A stretch of 64,000 bases of DNA from Pseudomonas viridiflava (GTDB taxonomy: Bacteria; Pseudomonadota; Gammaproteobacteria; Pseudomonadales; Pseudomonadaceae), in NCBI RefSeq assembly GCF_900601905.1, contig NZ_UWFA01000505.1, positions 124,001 to 188,000 on the forward strand, read 5' to 3'. The notes under the pieces were generated by a model. That model was not told the origin of the DNA. It saw only the letters and a program-made list of their open reading frames with translations, and made no database searches. The position numbers were made by a program, and so were the translations under genes. Every line of letters begins with the position of its first letter. Positions within the stretch are counted from its first letter, which is position 1. Below, one piece after another: positions 1-8,696 of the stretch.

Positions 1-31
1 GATAAGAATGGTGGGTGCTGCAAACACGGCC

Positions 32-123
32 CCGTAGGAGCGGCTTTAGCCGCGAATCTGGTATTTCCAGCAGTGCCAAGGCAGTGGATTTACCGGCGCC
101 TTCCCGGCTAAAGCCGGTCCTAC
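32..123. repeat. REP doublet (inverted pair)
   Basis: Two arms of the GTAGGAGCGGCTTTAGCCG family lie in inverted orientation about 45 bases apart (arm 1 at 32-58, arm 2 at 101-124). They form a typical Pseudomonas REP doublet just past the 3' end of the minus-strand citrate-carrier gene. The rest of bases 1-139 holds nothing recognisable. Confidence 0.8.
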
Positions 124-139
124 GAGGGTTGTGGCTTTA

Positions 140-1444
140 TCAAGCGATCAGCGTCAGCGCACCGGTCAACAGCGCCAATGCCGTAATCACCAGCGAGGTG
201 AGCACCGCCCACTTCACCGTGGCTTTCTGGAAGTCGCCGATATCGCGATCGATCATCCCTACCAGTAGCAAGGTCGACGCCACCAGCGGGCTCATCAGGT
301 GCACCGGCTGGCCGAGAATCGAGGCCCGGGCAATTTCCAGCGGGCTGATGCCATAGGCGGCCGCCGCGTTGGCGAGGATCGGCACCACACCGAAGTAATA
401 AGCGTCGTTGGACAGCACGAACGTCAGCGGCATGCTGGTCAGCGCAACCACCAGTGGGAACAGGTGACCCCACTCTGGCGGAATCCAGGCCACCAGGGTC
501 TGAGCCAGGGCGTCGACCATTTTGGTGCCCGAGAAAATCCCGGCGAAGATACCTGCGGCGAAGACCAGCAACACCACGGTCATGGCATTGCCGGAATGCG
601 CCAGGATGCGTTCTTTCTGAATATCCAGCTGTGGATAGTTGATCATCAGCGCCAGCACGAAACCGATCAGGAACAGGATCGCCGAATGCATCAGACCCAT
701 CACCAGCGCGATCATTACCACGATCACCAGCGCCAGGTTGACGTAAGCCAGCTTGGGACGCTTGTGCGGGGTGTCGCCCAGAATCGCCTCGATGTAACAG
801 TCGCCGCCACCGCTTTGCAGGTTGACGTTGCCAATGCGTTTACGCTCGGCACGGCCCAGCAGGAAAGCCGTAAACACCACCCAGGCGGCACCGCCAATCA
901 TGGTCGGCAGCAGCGGAACAAAGTATTCGCCGGCGTCCAGCCCCAATGCAGCAATCGCCCGAGTGGCCGGTCCGCCCCACGGAGTCATGCCGCTCATGAT
1001 GCTCAGCGACAACATCGACACGATACCGAGGATCATCGGGTTCATGCCGATGCGCTTGTACAACGGCAGCATCGCCGCGCAAGTGATCATGTAGGTGGTG
1101 GTGCCATCGCCATCCAGCGCGACCGTCAACGACAACAACGCCGTGCCCACTGCGATCTTCATCGGGTCGCCGTTGACGCGTTTCAGGATCTTGCGGATCA
1201 GCGGGTCGAACAGCCCGGAGTCAATCATCAGGCCGAAGAACAGGATCGCGAACAGCAGCAGCGCTGCGGACGGCGCGACCATCTTCAGGCCGTCGAGCAT
1301 CATCTTGCCGGTGGTGCCGCCAAAACCGCCAATGACAGCAAACACGATCGGGACGACCGTCAGCGCAACGATGGGTGACAAACGTTTTGACATGATCAGG
1401 TAGGTGAACACTACAACCATGGACAAGCCAAGGAAGGCAAGCAT
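140..1444 (-). CDS. CitMHS-family citrate/tricarboxylate:H+ symporter
   Basis: This 434-residue, very hydrophobic protein resembles the CitMHS family, whose members import citrate as a metal complex with protons. It opens with a membrane segment at residues 1-20. It has the conserved stretch LDGDGTTTYMITCAAMLPLY near residue 110 and SGMTPWGGPATRA near residue 155, typical of the family, and about twelve membrane segments. It is the last gene of a minus-strand operon after a PrpF-type isomerase and a DctA-like carrier, so the cargo is probably a tricarboxylate such as citrate or aconitate. The ATG at 1444 follows an AAGAGA ribosome site that overlaps an A-rich Crc/Hfq-type motif. The substrate is inferred from family and neighbours. 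Confidence 0.85.
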   Translation of the reverse strand: MLAFLGLSMVVVFTYLIMSKRLSPIVALTVVPIVFAVIGGFGGTTGKMMLDGLKMVAPSAALLLFAILFFGLMIDSGLFDPLIRKILKRVNGDPMKIAVGTALLSLTVALDGDGTTTYMITCAAMLPLYKRIGMNPMILGIVSMLSLSIMSGMTPWGGPATRAIAALGLDAGEYFVPLLPTMIGGAAWVVFTAFLLGRAERKRIGNVNLQSGGGDCYIEAILGDTPHKRPKLAYVNLALVIVVMIALVMGLMHSAILFLIGFVLALMINYPQLDIQKERILAHSGNAMTVVLLVFAAGIFAGIFSGTKMVDALAQTLVAWIPPEWGHLFPLVVALTSMPLTFVLSNDAYYFGVVPILANAAAAYGISPLEIARASILGQPVHLMSPLVASTLLLVGMIDRDIGDFQKATVKWAVLTSLVITALALLTGALTLIA

Positions 1445-1455
1445 ATGGATATTCT

Positions 1456-1467
1456 CTTGTTGTTATT
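1456..1467 (-). promoter_or_regulatory. Candidate Crc/Hfq A-rich motif at citrate carrier start
   Basis: Read on the minus strand this is AATAACAACAAG, which contains a full AANAANAA match 12-23 bases upstream of the ATG at 1444 and runs into the ribosome site. In Pseudomonas such catabolite-activity motifs bind Hfq with Crc and block translation when preferred carbon sources are present. The match is seen; the regulation is inferred. Confidence 0.5.
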
Positions 1468-1587
1468 AATGGACAAGCGAACGCTGCCTGGCTGGGCAAG
1501 TACCGTATCAACGATACTCGCCCGGCTAGATAGTCATCGATTGGAATGGGTAACGGGTTGGGTGAATTCGCCCGGGTGCTAGATTCG

Positions 1588-2889
1588 CTAGACAACCGGC
1601 GGCGCAGTCTCCCACTGGCTGCTTTCGGGGCTTGGCACGGCGGCTTTGCCATCGAGCCTTTGCATGAGCAACTGGCGGTCGCAGGCGTTTTCCGAGAGGG
1701 AAATCACCACCGTGGCCACGGCGTTGCTCGCCAGGCTGGTCAAGGCCCGCGCTTCGGACATGAAGCGGTCGATGCCGATCAGCAATGCCAGGCCTGCAAG
1801 CGGGATGTCGTGGATCACCGAGAGGGTCGAGGCTAGCGCAACAAAGCCGCTGCCGGTCACCCCCGCTGCGCCTTTGGAGGACAGCAACATGATCGCCAGC
1901 ATGGTCAGGGTCTGGGTCATGCTCAGTTCGATGTTGCAGGCCTGAGCAATGAACACCGCAGCCAGCGACAGGTAAATCGCCGTGCCGTCCAGGTTGAACG
2001 AATAACCGGTTGGCAGCACCAGCCCGACCACGCCTTTCTTGCAACCCAGCGCCTGCAGCTTCTCCAGCATGCGCGGCATGACCGGTTCAGTGGACGAAGT
2101 GCCGAGCACCACCAGGAACTCTTCGCGCAAATAACGCAGCAGCTTCCACAGACTGAAGCCGTTGGCGCGGCAGATCCCGCCCAGCACCACGAAGACAAAA
2201 AAACCGCAGGCGATGTACAGGGTCATGATCAGCTTGGCCAGCGAGCCGAGCGATGTGATGCCGTACTGGCCAACCGTGAACGCCAGCGCACCAAAGGCGC
2301 CGATCGGGGCGAAGCGCATCAGGTAGGAGAAAATCTTGAACACCATGTGCGACGCCGATTCCAGCACATTGAGCACTGGCTTGCCGCGCTCGCCCAGCGA
2401 CGACAAGGCAAAGCCCGACAATACGGCAATGAACAGCACCGGCAACACTTCACCCTTGTTGAACGCACCGACAAAGGTGTCCGGAATGATGTGCATGAAA
2501 AAATCGACGACGCCCAGTTTCGCCGCGGAGTCGGTGTACTGACTCAACCCGGCGGTGCTCAGTTTGCTCGGATCAATGTTCATGCCTACGCCAGGCTTGA
2601 ACACATACACCGCGACCAGGCCGATGAACAGGCTGACCACCGTCAAGCCCAGAAACAGCAGCATGGTCTTGCTCATCAAGCGGCCCAGCGAGCGCTTGTC
2701 GCTCATGCCAGCGATACCGGTGACGATGGTGCAGAACACCACCGGCGCAATCATCATTTTGATCAGCTTGATGAACGCATCACCCAAGGGCTTGAGCGCG
2801 ACGGCTTGCTGACCCCAGAAATGCCCGACCAGGACACCGAGGACCACGGCGCAGATAATCTGGAAGTACAGCGATTTTGCGATTTTCAT
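1588..2889 (-). CDS. dctA: C4-dicarboxylate:cation symporter, DctA family
   Basis: This 433-residue protein belongs to the dicarboxylate/amino acid:cation symporter (SDF/GltPh) fold. It starts with the typical MKIAKSLYFQII membrane segment. It shows the re-entrant loop serines at GTSSTEPVMPRM, the NLDGTAIYLSLAAVFIAQA motif in the seventh helix and the second hairpin at LLSSKGAAGVTGSGFVAL. All are standard in succinate/fumarate/malate importers. It sits between the PrpF-like gene (80 bases upstream) and the CitMHS gene, probably in one transcript. Pseudomonas usually has a separate housekeeping dctA, so this copy may be a locus-specific paralogue serving the same pathway as its neighbours. Confidence 0.9.
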   Translation of the reverse strand: MKIAKSLYFQIICAVVLGVLVGHFWGQQAVALKPLGDAFIKLIKMMIAPVVFCTIVTGIAGMSDKRSLGRLMSKTMLLFLGLTVVSLFIGLVAVYVFKPGVGMNIDPSKLSTAGLSQYTDSAAKLGVVDFFMHIIPDTFVGAFNKGEVLPVLFIAVLSGFALSSLGERGKPVLNVLESASHMVFKIFSYLMRFAPIGAFGALAFTVGQYGITSLGSLAKLIMTLYIACGFFVFVVLGGICRANGFSLWKLLRYLREEFLVVLGTSSTEPVMPRMLEKLQALGCKKGVVGLVLPTGYSFNLDGTAIYLSLAAVFIAQACNIELSMTQTLTMLAIMLLSSKGAAGVTGSGFVALASTLSVIHDIPLAGLALLIGIDRFMSEARALTSLASNAVATVVISLSENACDRQLLMQRLDGKAAVPSPESSQWETAPPVV

Positions 2890-2908
2890 GATGCATCACC
2901 CATTATTG

Positions 2909-2918
2909 GTGTTGTTCT
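2909..2918 (-). promoter_or_regulatory. A-rich AACAACAC motif upstream of dctA
   Basis: On the minus strand the sequence AGAACAACACCAATAATGG precedes the dctA start by about 15-30 bases. It matches AANAANAA at seven of eight positions. It is weaker than the motif at the citrate carrier but is similarly placed, so it may be another Crc/Hfq target. Confidence 0.3.
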
Positions 2919-2969
2919 GATGCGGTAATCAATGTCGTGTCAGGCATAGCATGGTGCAGCGTTAAACCT

Positions 2970-4055
2970 TCAACCGGCCAGTCGTTGCGCGGCGGGTGCA
3001 TACACCTCGCCGGAGAACAGACGTCGTGCCGTACGGACCACCGAGGCGCGAATGGTCTGCCCATTGTCGCCGACGTAAGCCAGGGCAACCTGGATCGAAC
3101 CGCTTGGATGTTCGATCCGGACCTGTTGCAGGCGTGGGGTTTCGTTGCCCGTACCGAGCAATTTCGCAACCACGGTACCTTCGCTGACACAGGCAGTGGC
3201 CAGGCCAATGGAACCGGTGATTGCCAAAGCCTTGTGACAGTTATGCGGCATGAAGTAGCGAACCTTGAGGGTGCCGCCCGCATCGGGCCGCGAGACCAGC
3301 ACCGGCTTGGGAATAACCTTGTCGCTGACATCGCCCAGGCCCATGGCCGCCCCGGCTCGCAGGCGGATGGCTTCGAGCTTGCGCAGAAACTCCTTGTCGC
3401 CATCCAGCTCGGCAGGGGTTTCGTCGCCGCGCTTGCCCAGCAGCGAGGCTTCGATGATCACCATCGGCATGGCCATGTCGATGCAAGTGACAGGCACCCC
3501 GTCAAGGATGTCCGTCTGCTGACCGGTTGGAAACATTTTGCCGGTCTTGCTGCCCGCTGCGTCCAGAAACGTCAGCTGCACCGGTGCTGCCGAACCCGGC
3601 ACGCCATCAATGCTGGTCTGGCCGTCGTAGCTGACATGCCCGCCCGGCGTGTTGACATCGGCGCAGACAAACGTGCCAGTGTTGAGGTTGCGAATCCTTA
3701 CTTGAGTCACATCGCCGGTGGCGCTGACCAGCCCCTGCTCCACCGCAAACGGCCCGACGGCGCACAGCATGTTGCCGCAGTTGGGCGCGGTATCGACCCG
3801 GCGCTGGGAGACCATGACCTGCACGAACAGATAATCGACGTCGGCATCAGGATGCGGCGAAGGGCTGACGATCGCGACTTTGCTGGTTTGCGGGCTGCCG
3901 CCACCGATACCGTCGATTTCCAGTTCATGGCCGGAGCCCATGACCGCCAGCAGAAGCTCGTCACGCTCAGGCGTCGAAGCAGGTAGATCGCTGGCAAGAA
4001 AGACCGGCCCCTTGGAGGTGCCGCCGCGCATCAGAACGCAGGGAATAGGTTGCAT
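2970..4055 (-). CDS. PrpF-family isomerase (GalD / aconitate-isomerase-like)
   Basis: This 361-residue protein belongs to the PrpF family of diaminopimelate-epimerase-fold isomerases, which shift double bonds in tri- and tetracarboxylates. Members include 2-methylaconitate isomerase PrpF, oxalomesaconate tautomerase GalD and reported aconitate isomerases. It has the family signature MRGGTSKG at residues 9-16, DGIGGGSPQTSK at 48-59 and the active-site region PNCGNM with Cys93. The length fits GalD (about 360). It is the promoter-proximal gene of an operon with dicarboxylate and citrate-type carriers. None of the other gallate genes (galA, galB, galC) is present, so an aconitate-type substrate seems more likely than oxalomesaconate. 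The exact substrate cannot be read from sequence. Confidence 0.8.
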   Translation of the reverse strand: MQPIPCVLMRGGTSKGPVFLASDLPASTPERDELLLAVMGSGHELEIDGIGGGSPQTSKVAIVSPSPHPDADVDYLFVQVMVSQRRVDTAPNCGNMLCAVGPFAVEQGLVSATGDVTQVRIRNLNTGTFVCADVNTPGGHVSYDGQTSIDGVPGSAAPVQLTFLDAAGSKTGKMFPTGQQTDILDGVPVTCIDMAMPMVIIEASLLGKRGDETPAELDGDKEFLRKLEAIRLRAGAAMGLGDVSDKVIPKPVLVSRPDAGGTLKVRYFMPHNCHKALAITGSIGLATACVSEGTVVAKLLGTGNETPRLQQVRIEHPSGSIQVALAYVGDNGQTIRASVVRTARRLFSGEVYAPAAQRLAG

Positions 4056-4150
4056 AGTGGCAGACTCTTATTGATCAATTGGGGTAATTGATGTGTTGAA
4101 AGCAAGAGTCCCATGGATTTTTTAGCTTATCCAATGCAAAGATCGTAGCT

Positions 4151-4173
4151 ATTATTCCACTTTACGAAATAAT
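4151..4173. promoter_or_regulatory. LysR-type operator (ATTATT-N11-AATAAT)
   Basis: A perfect inverted repeat ATTATT / AATAAT with an 11-base spacer contains the T-N11-A core of LysR binding sites. It lies in the divergent region, 50 bases upstream of the LysR start and about 100 bases upstream of the PrpF-like gene. It is the obvious recognition site of the adjacent LysR protein. Confidence 0.7.
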
Positions 4174-4222
4174 AGACTCACCGGTCACGCACCCATTGCA
4201 ATCCACTCCCAGGAGAATAAAT

Positions 4223-5113
4223 GTGGAATATGAGCTGCAAGATATCCGATCGTTCGTGAAAATCGCCGAACTGGGAAGTTTTCACGAGGCCGCAGAAGTG
4301 CTGCATATTTCCCAGCCTGCATTGACGCGGCGCATTAAAAAGCTGGAACAGGGTTTGGGCACTTCGCTGCTTGATCGCACCACTCGACGCGTCAGCCTCA
4401 CCAGCGTCGGCCGAGATTTTTTTCCCAAGGCGCGACGCTTGCTGGACGATTTCGAAGACTCGATTCTGAACATTCGCGAATTGGCCGAGCGGCAGATTGG
4501 CCAGGTGACACTGGCGTGCATCCCCACCGCCGCGTTCTATTTTTTGCCGTCCGTGATTCGCCTGTACAACGAGCGTTACCCGAAGATCCGCATTCGACTG
4601 CTGGACCTCAGCGCCAATGAAGGCCTGGAAGCGGTGTTACGCGGCGAGGCCGACTTTGGCATCAACATGATGAGCGGCCAGCATCCTGACATTGAATTCG
4701 TACCCCTGGTCAAAGAACCTTTCGTGCTCGCCTGCCGACGCGACCACGAACTGGCCAAACGTGAGTCGGTGGCCTGGATCGAACTCAGCGAATACCGGCT
4801 GATCGGCGTAGGACGCCTGAGCGGCAACCGAATGATCCTCGACCATGCCCTGGCCGGGTTGAGCTGGCGGCCCAAGTGGTTTTATGAGGTGCAGCATCTG
4901 TCGACCTCACTGGGCATGGTCGAAGCGGGCCTGGGCATCTCTGCAATGCCAAGCCTGGCGATGCCCGCTGAAGGTCACCCGACGCTGGTCAGTGTGCCGC
5001 TGGTGGACCCGGTGGTGGATAGAACCCTCGGACTGGTGTCCCGACGTGGCGCGTCATTGTCTCCGGCAGCGGAAAAATTTGTCTCCATGTTGCTGGAGCA
5101 GTGGCCGCAGTGA
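4223..5113 (+). CDS. LysR-family transcriptional regulator of the PrpF/DctA/CitMHS operon
   Basis: This is a LysR regulator of 296 residues. The N-terminal winged helix-turn-helix reads DIRSFVKIAELGSFHEAAEV followed by LHISQPALTRRIKKLE. An effector-binding type 2 periplasmic-protein fold follows from about residue 90. I chose the GTG at 4223 because AGGAGA (4211-4216) sits six bases before it. The in-frame TTG at 4196 would place that ribosome site inside the gene. The gene diverges from the isomerase/carrier operon and a LysR box lies between them, so it most likely activates that operon in response to a tri- or dicarboxylate. Confidence 0.88.
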   Translation: MEYELQDIRSFVKIAELGSFHEAAEVLHISQPALTRRIKKLEQGLGTSLLDRTTRRVSLTSVGRDFFPKARRLLDDFEDSILNIRELAERQIGQVTLACIPTAAFYFLPSVIRLYNERYPKIRIRLLDLSANEGLEAVLRGEADFGINMMSGQHPDIEFVPLVKEPFVLACRRDHELAKRESVAWIELSEYRLIGVGRLSGNRMILDHALAGLSWRPKWFYEVQHLSTSLGMVEAGLGISAMPSLAMPAEGHPTLVSVPLVDPVVDRTLGLVSRRGASLSPAAEKFVSMLLEQWPQ

Positions 5114-5649
5114 TTGGGGGAGGTTAACGGCGGGGAGATTCACTGACCCGTAGCAGATGCCGCGCTGTCGCGCAGCAAACGCTGGACCTGTGGGAGCGAG
5201 CTTGCTCGCGAAGGCAATGTTCTGCCTTCGGAAATATATGCCGAGGTCCCGGCCTCTTCGCGAGCAAGCTCGCTCCCACAGGACCTGTGTTGGCTGCGCG
5301 ACAGCGATGCGTTGAAGACGGGCCTTCCGACGGAACTGCTGCATCACCCTCCACTGTCAACCCAGACACGACAATCATTCCAGTTTCATCTCGTTAATCT
5401 TCCGCGCCCCTGGCCTTATAGTTTTGCCCAGACAACAGCACATCCGTTACAGCGATGTTGTTGATTCCGGGTTCAACTCGACGAGTATTTTTGCGTCCCG
5501 GATGCGTGACCCAAACATTACCGCAGCCCCCATGTGAAGTTCGCAGGCCTACGCCTGTTGCGCAATCGTCGGTCGCTGCAGCCCACGCTCAGGGATTGAG
5601 CTAACGTCTTGAGTCAGCCTCTCGCGCCGTATCGAGAGCTGGAGGTTTT
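5114..5649. other. Intergenic region with REP doublet
   Basis: No gene is supported in these 536 bases. They hold a long REP doublet (5187-5282). The remaining 370 bases before the hydrolase start have mixed composition with no clear promoter or terminator; the ribosome site GGAGG at 5641-5645 serves the next gene. Confidence 0.6.
5187..5282. repeat. REP doublet (GTGGGAGCGAGCTTGCTCGCGA family)
   Basis: Nearly perfect inverted arms, CCTGTGGGAGCGAGC and GCTCGCTCCCACAGG, flank a loop of about 45 bases that carries the GCGAAGGC / GCCTTCG type core. This is the abundant REP type of P. fluorescens genomes. It may act as a 3' stabilising or terminator-like hairpin for the LysR gene. Confidence 0.85.
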
Positions 5650-6636
5650 GTGTCAGAGAGCAATAACACCCCGAACATCCCGACGAGTTCACGCAGGCAG
5701 GTTCTCAAGGTTGGCGCAACTGCGCTGGCAGCAGGCTCACTCTCGGCAATGGCCATTGGCAGCAACGTTGCCCAGGCGGCAACTAAAGCCCCTACTGGAA
5801 AAGGACAACACGACATGACGAGCTTCACGACCAGCGACGGCACTGAAATCTTTTACAAGGACTGGGGCACCGGTCAACCCATCGTTTTTCACCACGGCTG
5901 GCCACTCAGTTCCGACGACTGGGACGCGCAGATGCTGTATTTCCTTTCCAAGGGCTACCGTGTCATCGCCCATGACCGGCGTGGCCATGGCCGCTCGACC
6001 CAGACCGCGACCGGCAACGACATGGACACCTACGCCGCCGATGTCAGCGCGCTGGTGACACATCTGAAGCTCAAGGACGCCGTACACATCGGCCACTCCA
6101 CCGGTGGCGGCGAAGTGGCGCGCTATGTGGCCCAACACGGCGCCGGTCGCGTAGCCAAGGCGGTATTGATTGGCGCAGTGCCGCCGGTCATGGTCAAGTC
6201 GGCCAGCAACCCCGGCGGCCTGCCGATGGATGTGTTCGACGGTTTCCGCGCCGCACTCGCTGCCAATCGTGCTCAGTTCTATAAAGAGGTGCCAATCCCG
6301 TTCTACGGCTTCAACCGCGAAGGCGCAAAAGTCTCCGAAGGCTTGAAAGACAACTGGTGGCGCCAGGGCATGATGGGCGGCGCGAAAGCCCACTACGACT
6401 GCATCAAGGCTTTCTCGGAAACCGACTTCACCGAAGACCTGAAGAAAATCAGTGTGCCCGTGTTGATCATGCACGGCGACGATGATCAGATCGTGCCGAT
6501 CGCCGACTCAGCCGAGCTGGCCATCAAACTGGTTAAAAACGGCACGCTGAAAGTCTATAAAGGCTACCCGCACGGCATGTGCTCCACCCACCCGGAAGTC
6601 ATCAACGAAGACCTGCTGGCGTTTATCAAAGGCTGA
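5650..6636 (+). CDS. Tat-exported alpha/beta hydrolase (non-haem chloroperoxidase family)
   Basis: This 328-residue alpha/beta hydrolase resembles the cofactor-free chloroperoxidases/arylesterases. The nucleophile elbow is GHSTGGG (Ser150). The acid lies in the GDDDQIVP loop (Asp278-280) and the catalytic histidine in YPHGM (His308). The oxyanion region is [12 protein letters not shown] near residue 81. A twin-arginine signal precedes the domain: SRRQVLK at 14-20, a hydrophobic stretch, and a likely cleavage after AQA at residue 43. The start is the GTG at 5650, four bases after GGAGG. An internal Met56 lines up with the usual start of cytosolic relatives, so a second, unexported form is possible. 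The physiological substrate is unknown. Confidence 0.88.
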   Translation: MSESNNTPNIPTSSRRQVLKVGATALAAGSLSAMAIGSNVAQAATKAPTGKGQHDMTSFTTSDGTEIFYKDWGTGQPIVFHHGWPLSSDDWDAQMLYFLSKGYRVIAHDRRGHGRSTQTATGNDMDTYAADVSALVTHLKLKDAVHIGHSTGGGEVARYVAQHGAGRVAKAVLIGAVPPVMVKSASNPGGLPMDVFDGFRAALAANRAQFYKEVPIPFYGFNREGAKVSEGLKDNWWRQGMMGGAKAHYDCIKAFSETDFTEDLKKISVPVLIMHGDDDQIVPIADSAELAIKLVKNGTLKVYKGYPHGMCSTHPEVINEDLLAFIKG

Positions 6637-6979
6637 TCGCCTGCGTGCACCCGGCAAAAGTGAGTTTGCCCGCGATGAAATAGCCTTCATCGCGGGCACT
6701 AGCCCGTACTCGATCCACGACACCGCCATCCCCATCCTCGATTTGCCCCCCCGACAACATCCATACGCTTCTCGCTCAGGCCATCCTGCAACTGCACACC
6801 CCACTTGTGCGAAGGCTCTAAATCAGGGCTTGCGCGCCATTACGGAGCAAAATCCGCTTTTCCCCGACTTTTGAACGAGTATTACCGGATATTTCATGGA
6901 AACCGCCGAAAGGGCCTAAAGCTGAACCGTTTCACGTCGATAGGGCTACCTATGTTTCCTCTCTCGACAGGCCCCTCGC
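6637..6979. other. Intergenic region before the chemoreceptor, with a perfect hairpin
   Basis: These 343 bases contain no supported gene. At 6668-6697 a perfect 12-base-pair stem (GCCCGCGATGAA / TTCATCGCGGGC, six-base loop) follows the hydrolase stop. It lacks a U-tract, so it is a processing hairpin or weak terminator at best. No obvious promoter for the chemoreceptor gene was found. Confidence 0.5.
6668..6697 (+). terminator. Perfect inverted repeat after the hydrolase gene
   Basis: A 12-base-pair GC-rich stem with a six-base loop lies 32 bases after the stop codon. There is no run of T after it, so intrinsic termination is uncertain. Confidence 0.4.
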
Positions 6980-8614
6980 ATGAATCTGAGACATCTCAAT
7001 ATCGCCCCCCGGTCGTTGCTCTGCTTCGGTTTTTTCGCCGTACTGATCACTGCGCTGGGGCTTTTTTCCCTGGACCAGTCAGCAGGGTTGAAGGCGTCGC
7101 GAGAGACCCTGCAGGACAACGTTTTGCCGACCGTACAGACGATCGAACAGATCAAGACCGACCTGGTGACCATTCGCCTGGGCAACACGGGCCTGCGTGC
7201 CGCGCAGAACGCTGAGGGCGCGAGCCGCCAACTGGAGCGAATCAGCCAGGCCCGCAGCGGTCTGGAAACCGATGTCCGCAAGCTCAAACCGTTGCTGGTG
7301 ACTGATGCCGGTAAAACCGCGTTCAGCGCCATGGAGCGCAATCTGGTTGCCTATATGGCAGTGCATTCGCGCTTCCTCGATGCGGTGGCGCAAAAGCGTG
7401 AGGACGTCATCACGGCGCTGACGTTGCCCTCCGGCGAAATGACCGTGGCCGCTGACGTGCTGAGCAAAGACATCACCGAAGTATCGCGCCTTGCCAATCT
7501 GAAGATGGCCGAATCCGATGCCATCGCCGACAAGACCTACTCACAGTCGCGCAATGTAACCATCGCGGCCATCGTCGTCGCCCTGGCCGCGACCCTGGCA
7601 CTCGCGGCACTGTTCACCCGCAGTCTGGTGGCGCCCATCGCCAAAGCCCTGGCCGTTGCCCAGCAGATTGCGGCAAACGACCTGAGCAAACCCATTGAAG
7701 TGGACGCCAGAGATGAGCCCGGCCGTCTGCTCGAAGCGCTGTCCGTGATGCAGCAGAACCTGCGTCGCACCCTGGGCGAGCTGGGTGATTCATCGACTCA
7801 ACTGGCCTCGACTTCCGAAGAGCTCACCGCCGTAACCGAAGACTCCTTGCGTGGCGTGCAGCGCCAGAACGATGAAATCAATCAGGCTGCCACCGCCATC
7901 AATCAGATGACTGCCGCCGTTGAAGAAGTCGCACGCAATGCCTCGCTGGCTTCAAGCGCAGCCCGGGACTCCAGCCAGTCGGCGGAAAATGGCCGTCAGC
8001 GTGTGGGTGAAACCGTCAGCGTGATCAACGAGCTGCATGAGGCGGTGGGCGTGACGGCGATCGAGATCGATGGCCTGGCCGTGCAGGTGCAAGGCATCAG
8101 CGGCGTACTGGACGTGATCCGCGGCATCGCTGATCAGACCAACCTGCTGGCGCTCAACGCGGCTATCGAAGCAGCCCGTGCCGGTGAGGCCGGTCGTGGT
8201 TTTGCAGTAGTCGCCGACGAAGTCCGGGCGCTGGCCCATCGCACCCAGCAGTCGACGGCGGAAATCGAAAAAATGATCGCCTCGATTCAGAGCGGTGCTG
8301 GCAAGGCGGTCAGCGCCATGGGCCACAGCAGCGAACGCGCGCGGGCCAGCCTGGAGGTGGCAGAAGCGGCCGGCCAGGCCCTGGTGGAAATCACTGCCGC
8401 CATTGTGCAGATCAATGAACGCAACATGAGCATCGCCTCGGCCACTGAAGAACAGGCGCAAGTCGCCCGTGAGGTTGACCGCAACCTGACCAGTATCCGC
8501 GACCTGTCGTTGCAGACCTCAGCCGGCGCCAACCAGACCTCGGCCGCCAGCAGCGAACTGTCGCAACTGGCGGTCGGGCTCAATCAGTTGGCGATGCGGT
8601 TCCGGATGCAATAA
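6980..8614 (+). CDS. Methyl-accepting chemotaxis protein with four-helix-bundle sensor
   Basis: This 544-residue chemoreceptor has a membrane segment at about residues 12-30. A helical periplasmic sensor of the 4HB_MCP kind covers about 31-190. The second membrane segment is at about 190-212. A HAMP linker follows ([23 protein letters not shown]), then a long cytoplasmic coiled coil. The signalling hairpin tip is intact around [20 protein letters not shown] and [18 protein letters not shown]. The C-terminus lacks a CheR-tethering pentapeptide. It stands alone with no chemotaxis genes nearby, and its ligand is unknown. A 23-base piece of its 3' end is repeated in the REP just downstream. Confidence 0.92.
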   Translation: MNLRHLNIAPRSLLCFGFFAVLITALGLFSLDQSAGLKASRETLQDNVLPTVQTIEQIKTDLVTIRLGNTGLRAAQNAEGASRQLERISQARSGLETDVRKLKPLLVTDAGKTAFSAMERNLVAYMAVHSRFLDAVAQKREDVITALTLPSGEMTVAADVLSKDITEVSRLANLKMAESDAIADKTYSQSRNVTIAAIVVALAATLALAALFTRSLVAPIAKALAVAQQIAANDLSKPIEVDARDEPGRLLEALSVMQQNLRRTLGELGDSSTQLASTSEELTAVTEDSLRGVQRQNDEINQAATAINQMTAAVEEVARNASLASSAARDSSQSAENGRQRVGETVSVINELHEAVGVTAIEIDGLAVQVQGISGVLDVIRGIADQTNLLALNAAIEAARAGEAGRGFAVVADEVRALAHRTQQSTAEIEKMIASIQSGAGKAVSAMGHSSERARASLEVAEAAGQALVEITAAIVQINERNMSIASATEEQAQVAREVDRNLTSIRDLSLQTSAGANQTSAASSELSQLAVGLNQLAMRFRMQ

Positions 8615-8632
8615 ACCCATTGCGGCCCGCTT

Positions 8633-8695
8633 TGTGGGAGCGCGTATTCGGCCGGCGCCAACCAGACCTCGGCTAAAGCCGGTCCCACATCATCA
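8633..8695. repeat. REP element containing a copied piece of the chemoreceptor gene
   Basis: TGTGGGAGCG and GGTCCCACA arms flank a centre (8651-8673) that is identical over 23 bases to 8522-8544 inside the chemoreceptor gene. The REP core GGCTAAAGCCGG remains on the right side only. It looks like a REP whose left half was altered by a short gene-derived duplication. Confidence 0.65.
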
Positions 8696-8696
8696 C

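Noticed and set aside
299-1378. Long open frame on the plus strand opposite the citrate carrier
   Set aside because: It is rich in His, Gln and Arg with no domain. It is the mirror of codon bias in the real minus-strand gene.
2970-4055. Calling the PrpF-like gene galD and the locus a gallate pathway
   Set aside because: No gallate dioxygenase, hydratase or aldolase gene is nearby, and the carriers are of citrate and dicarboxylate type.
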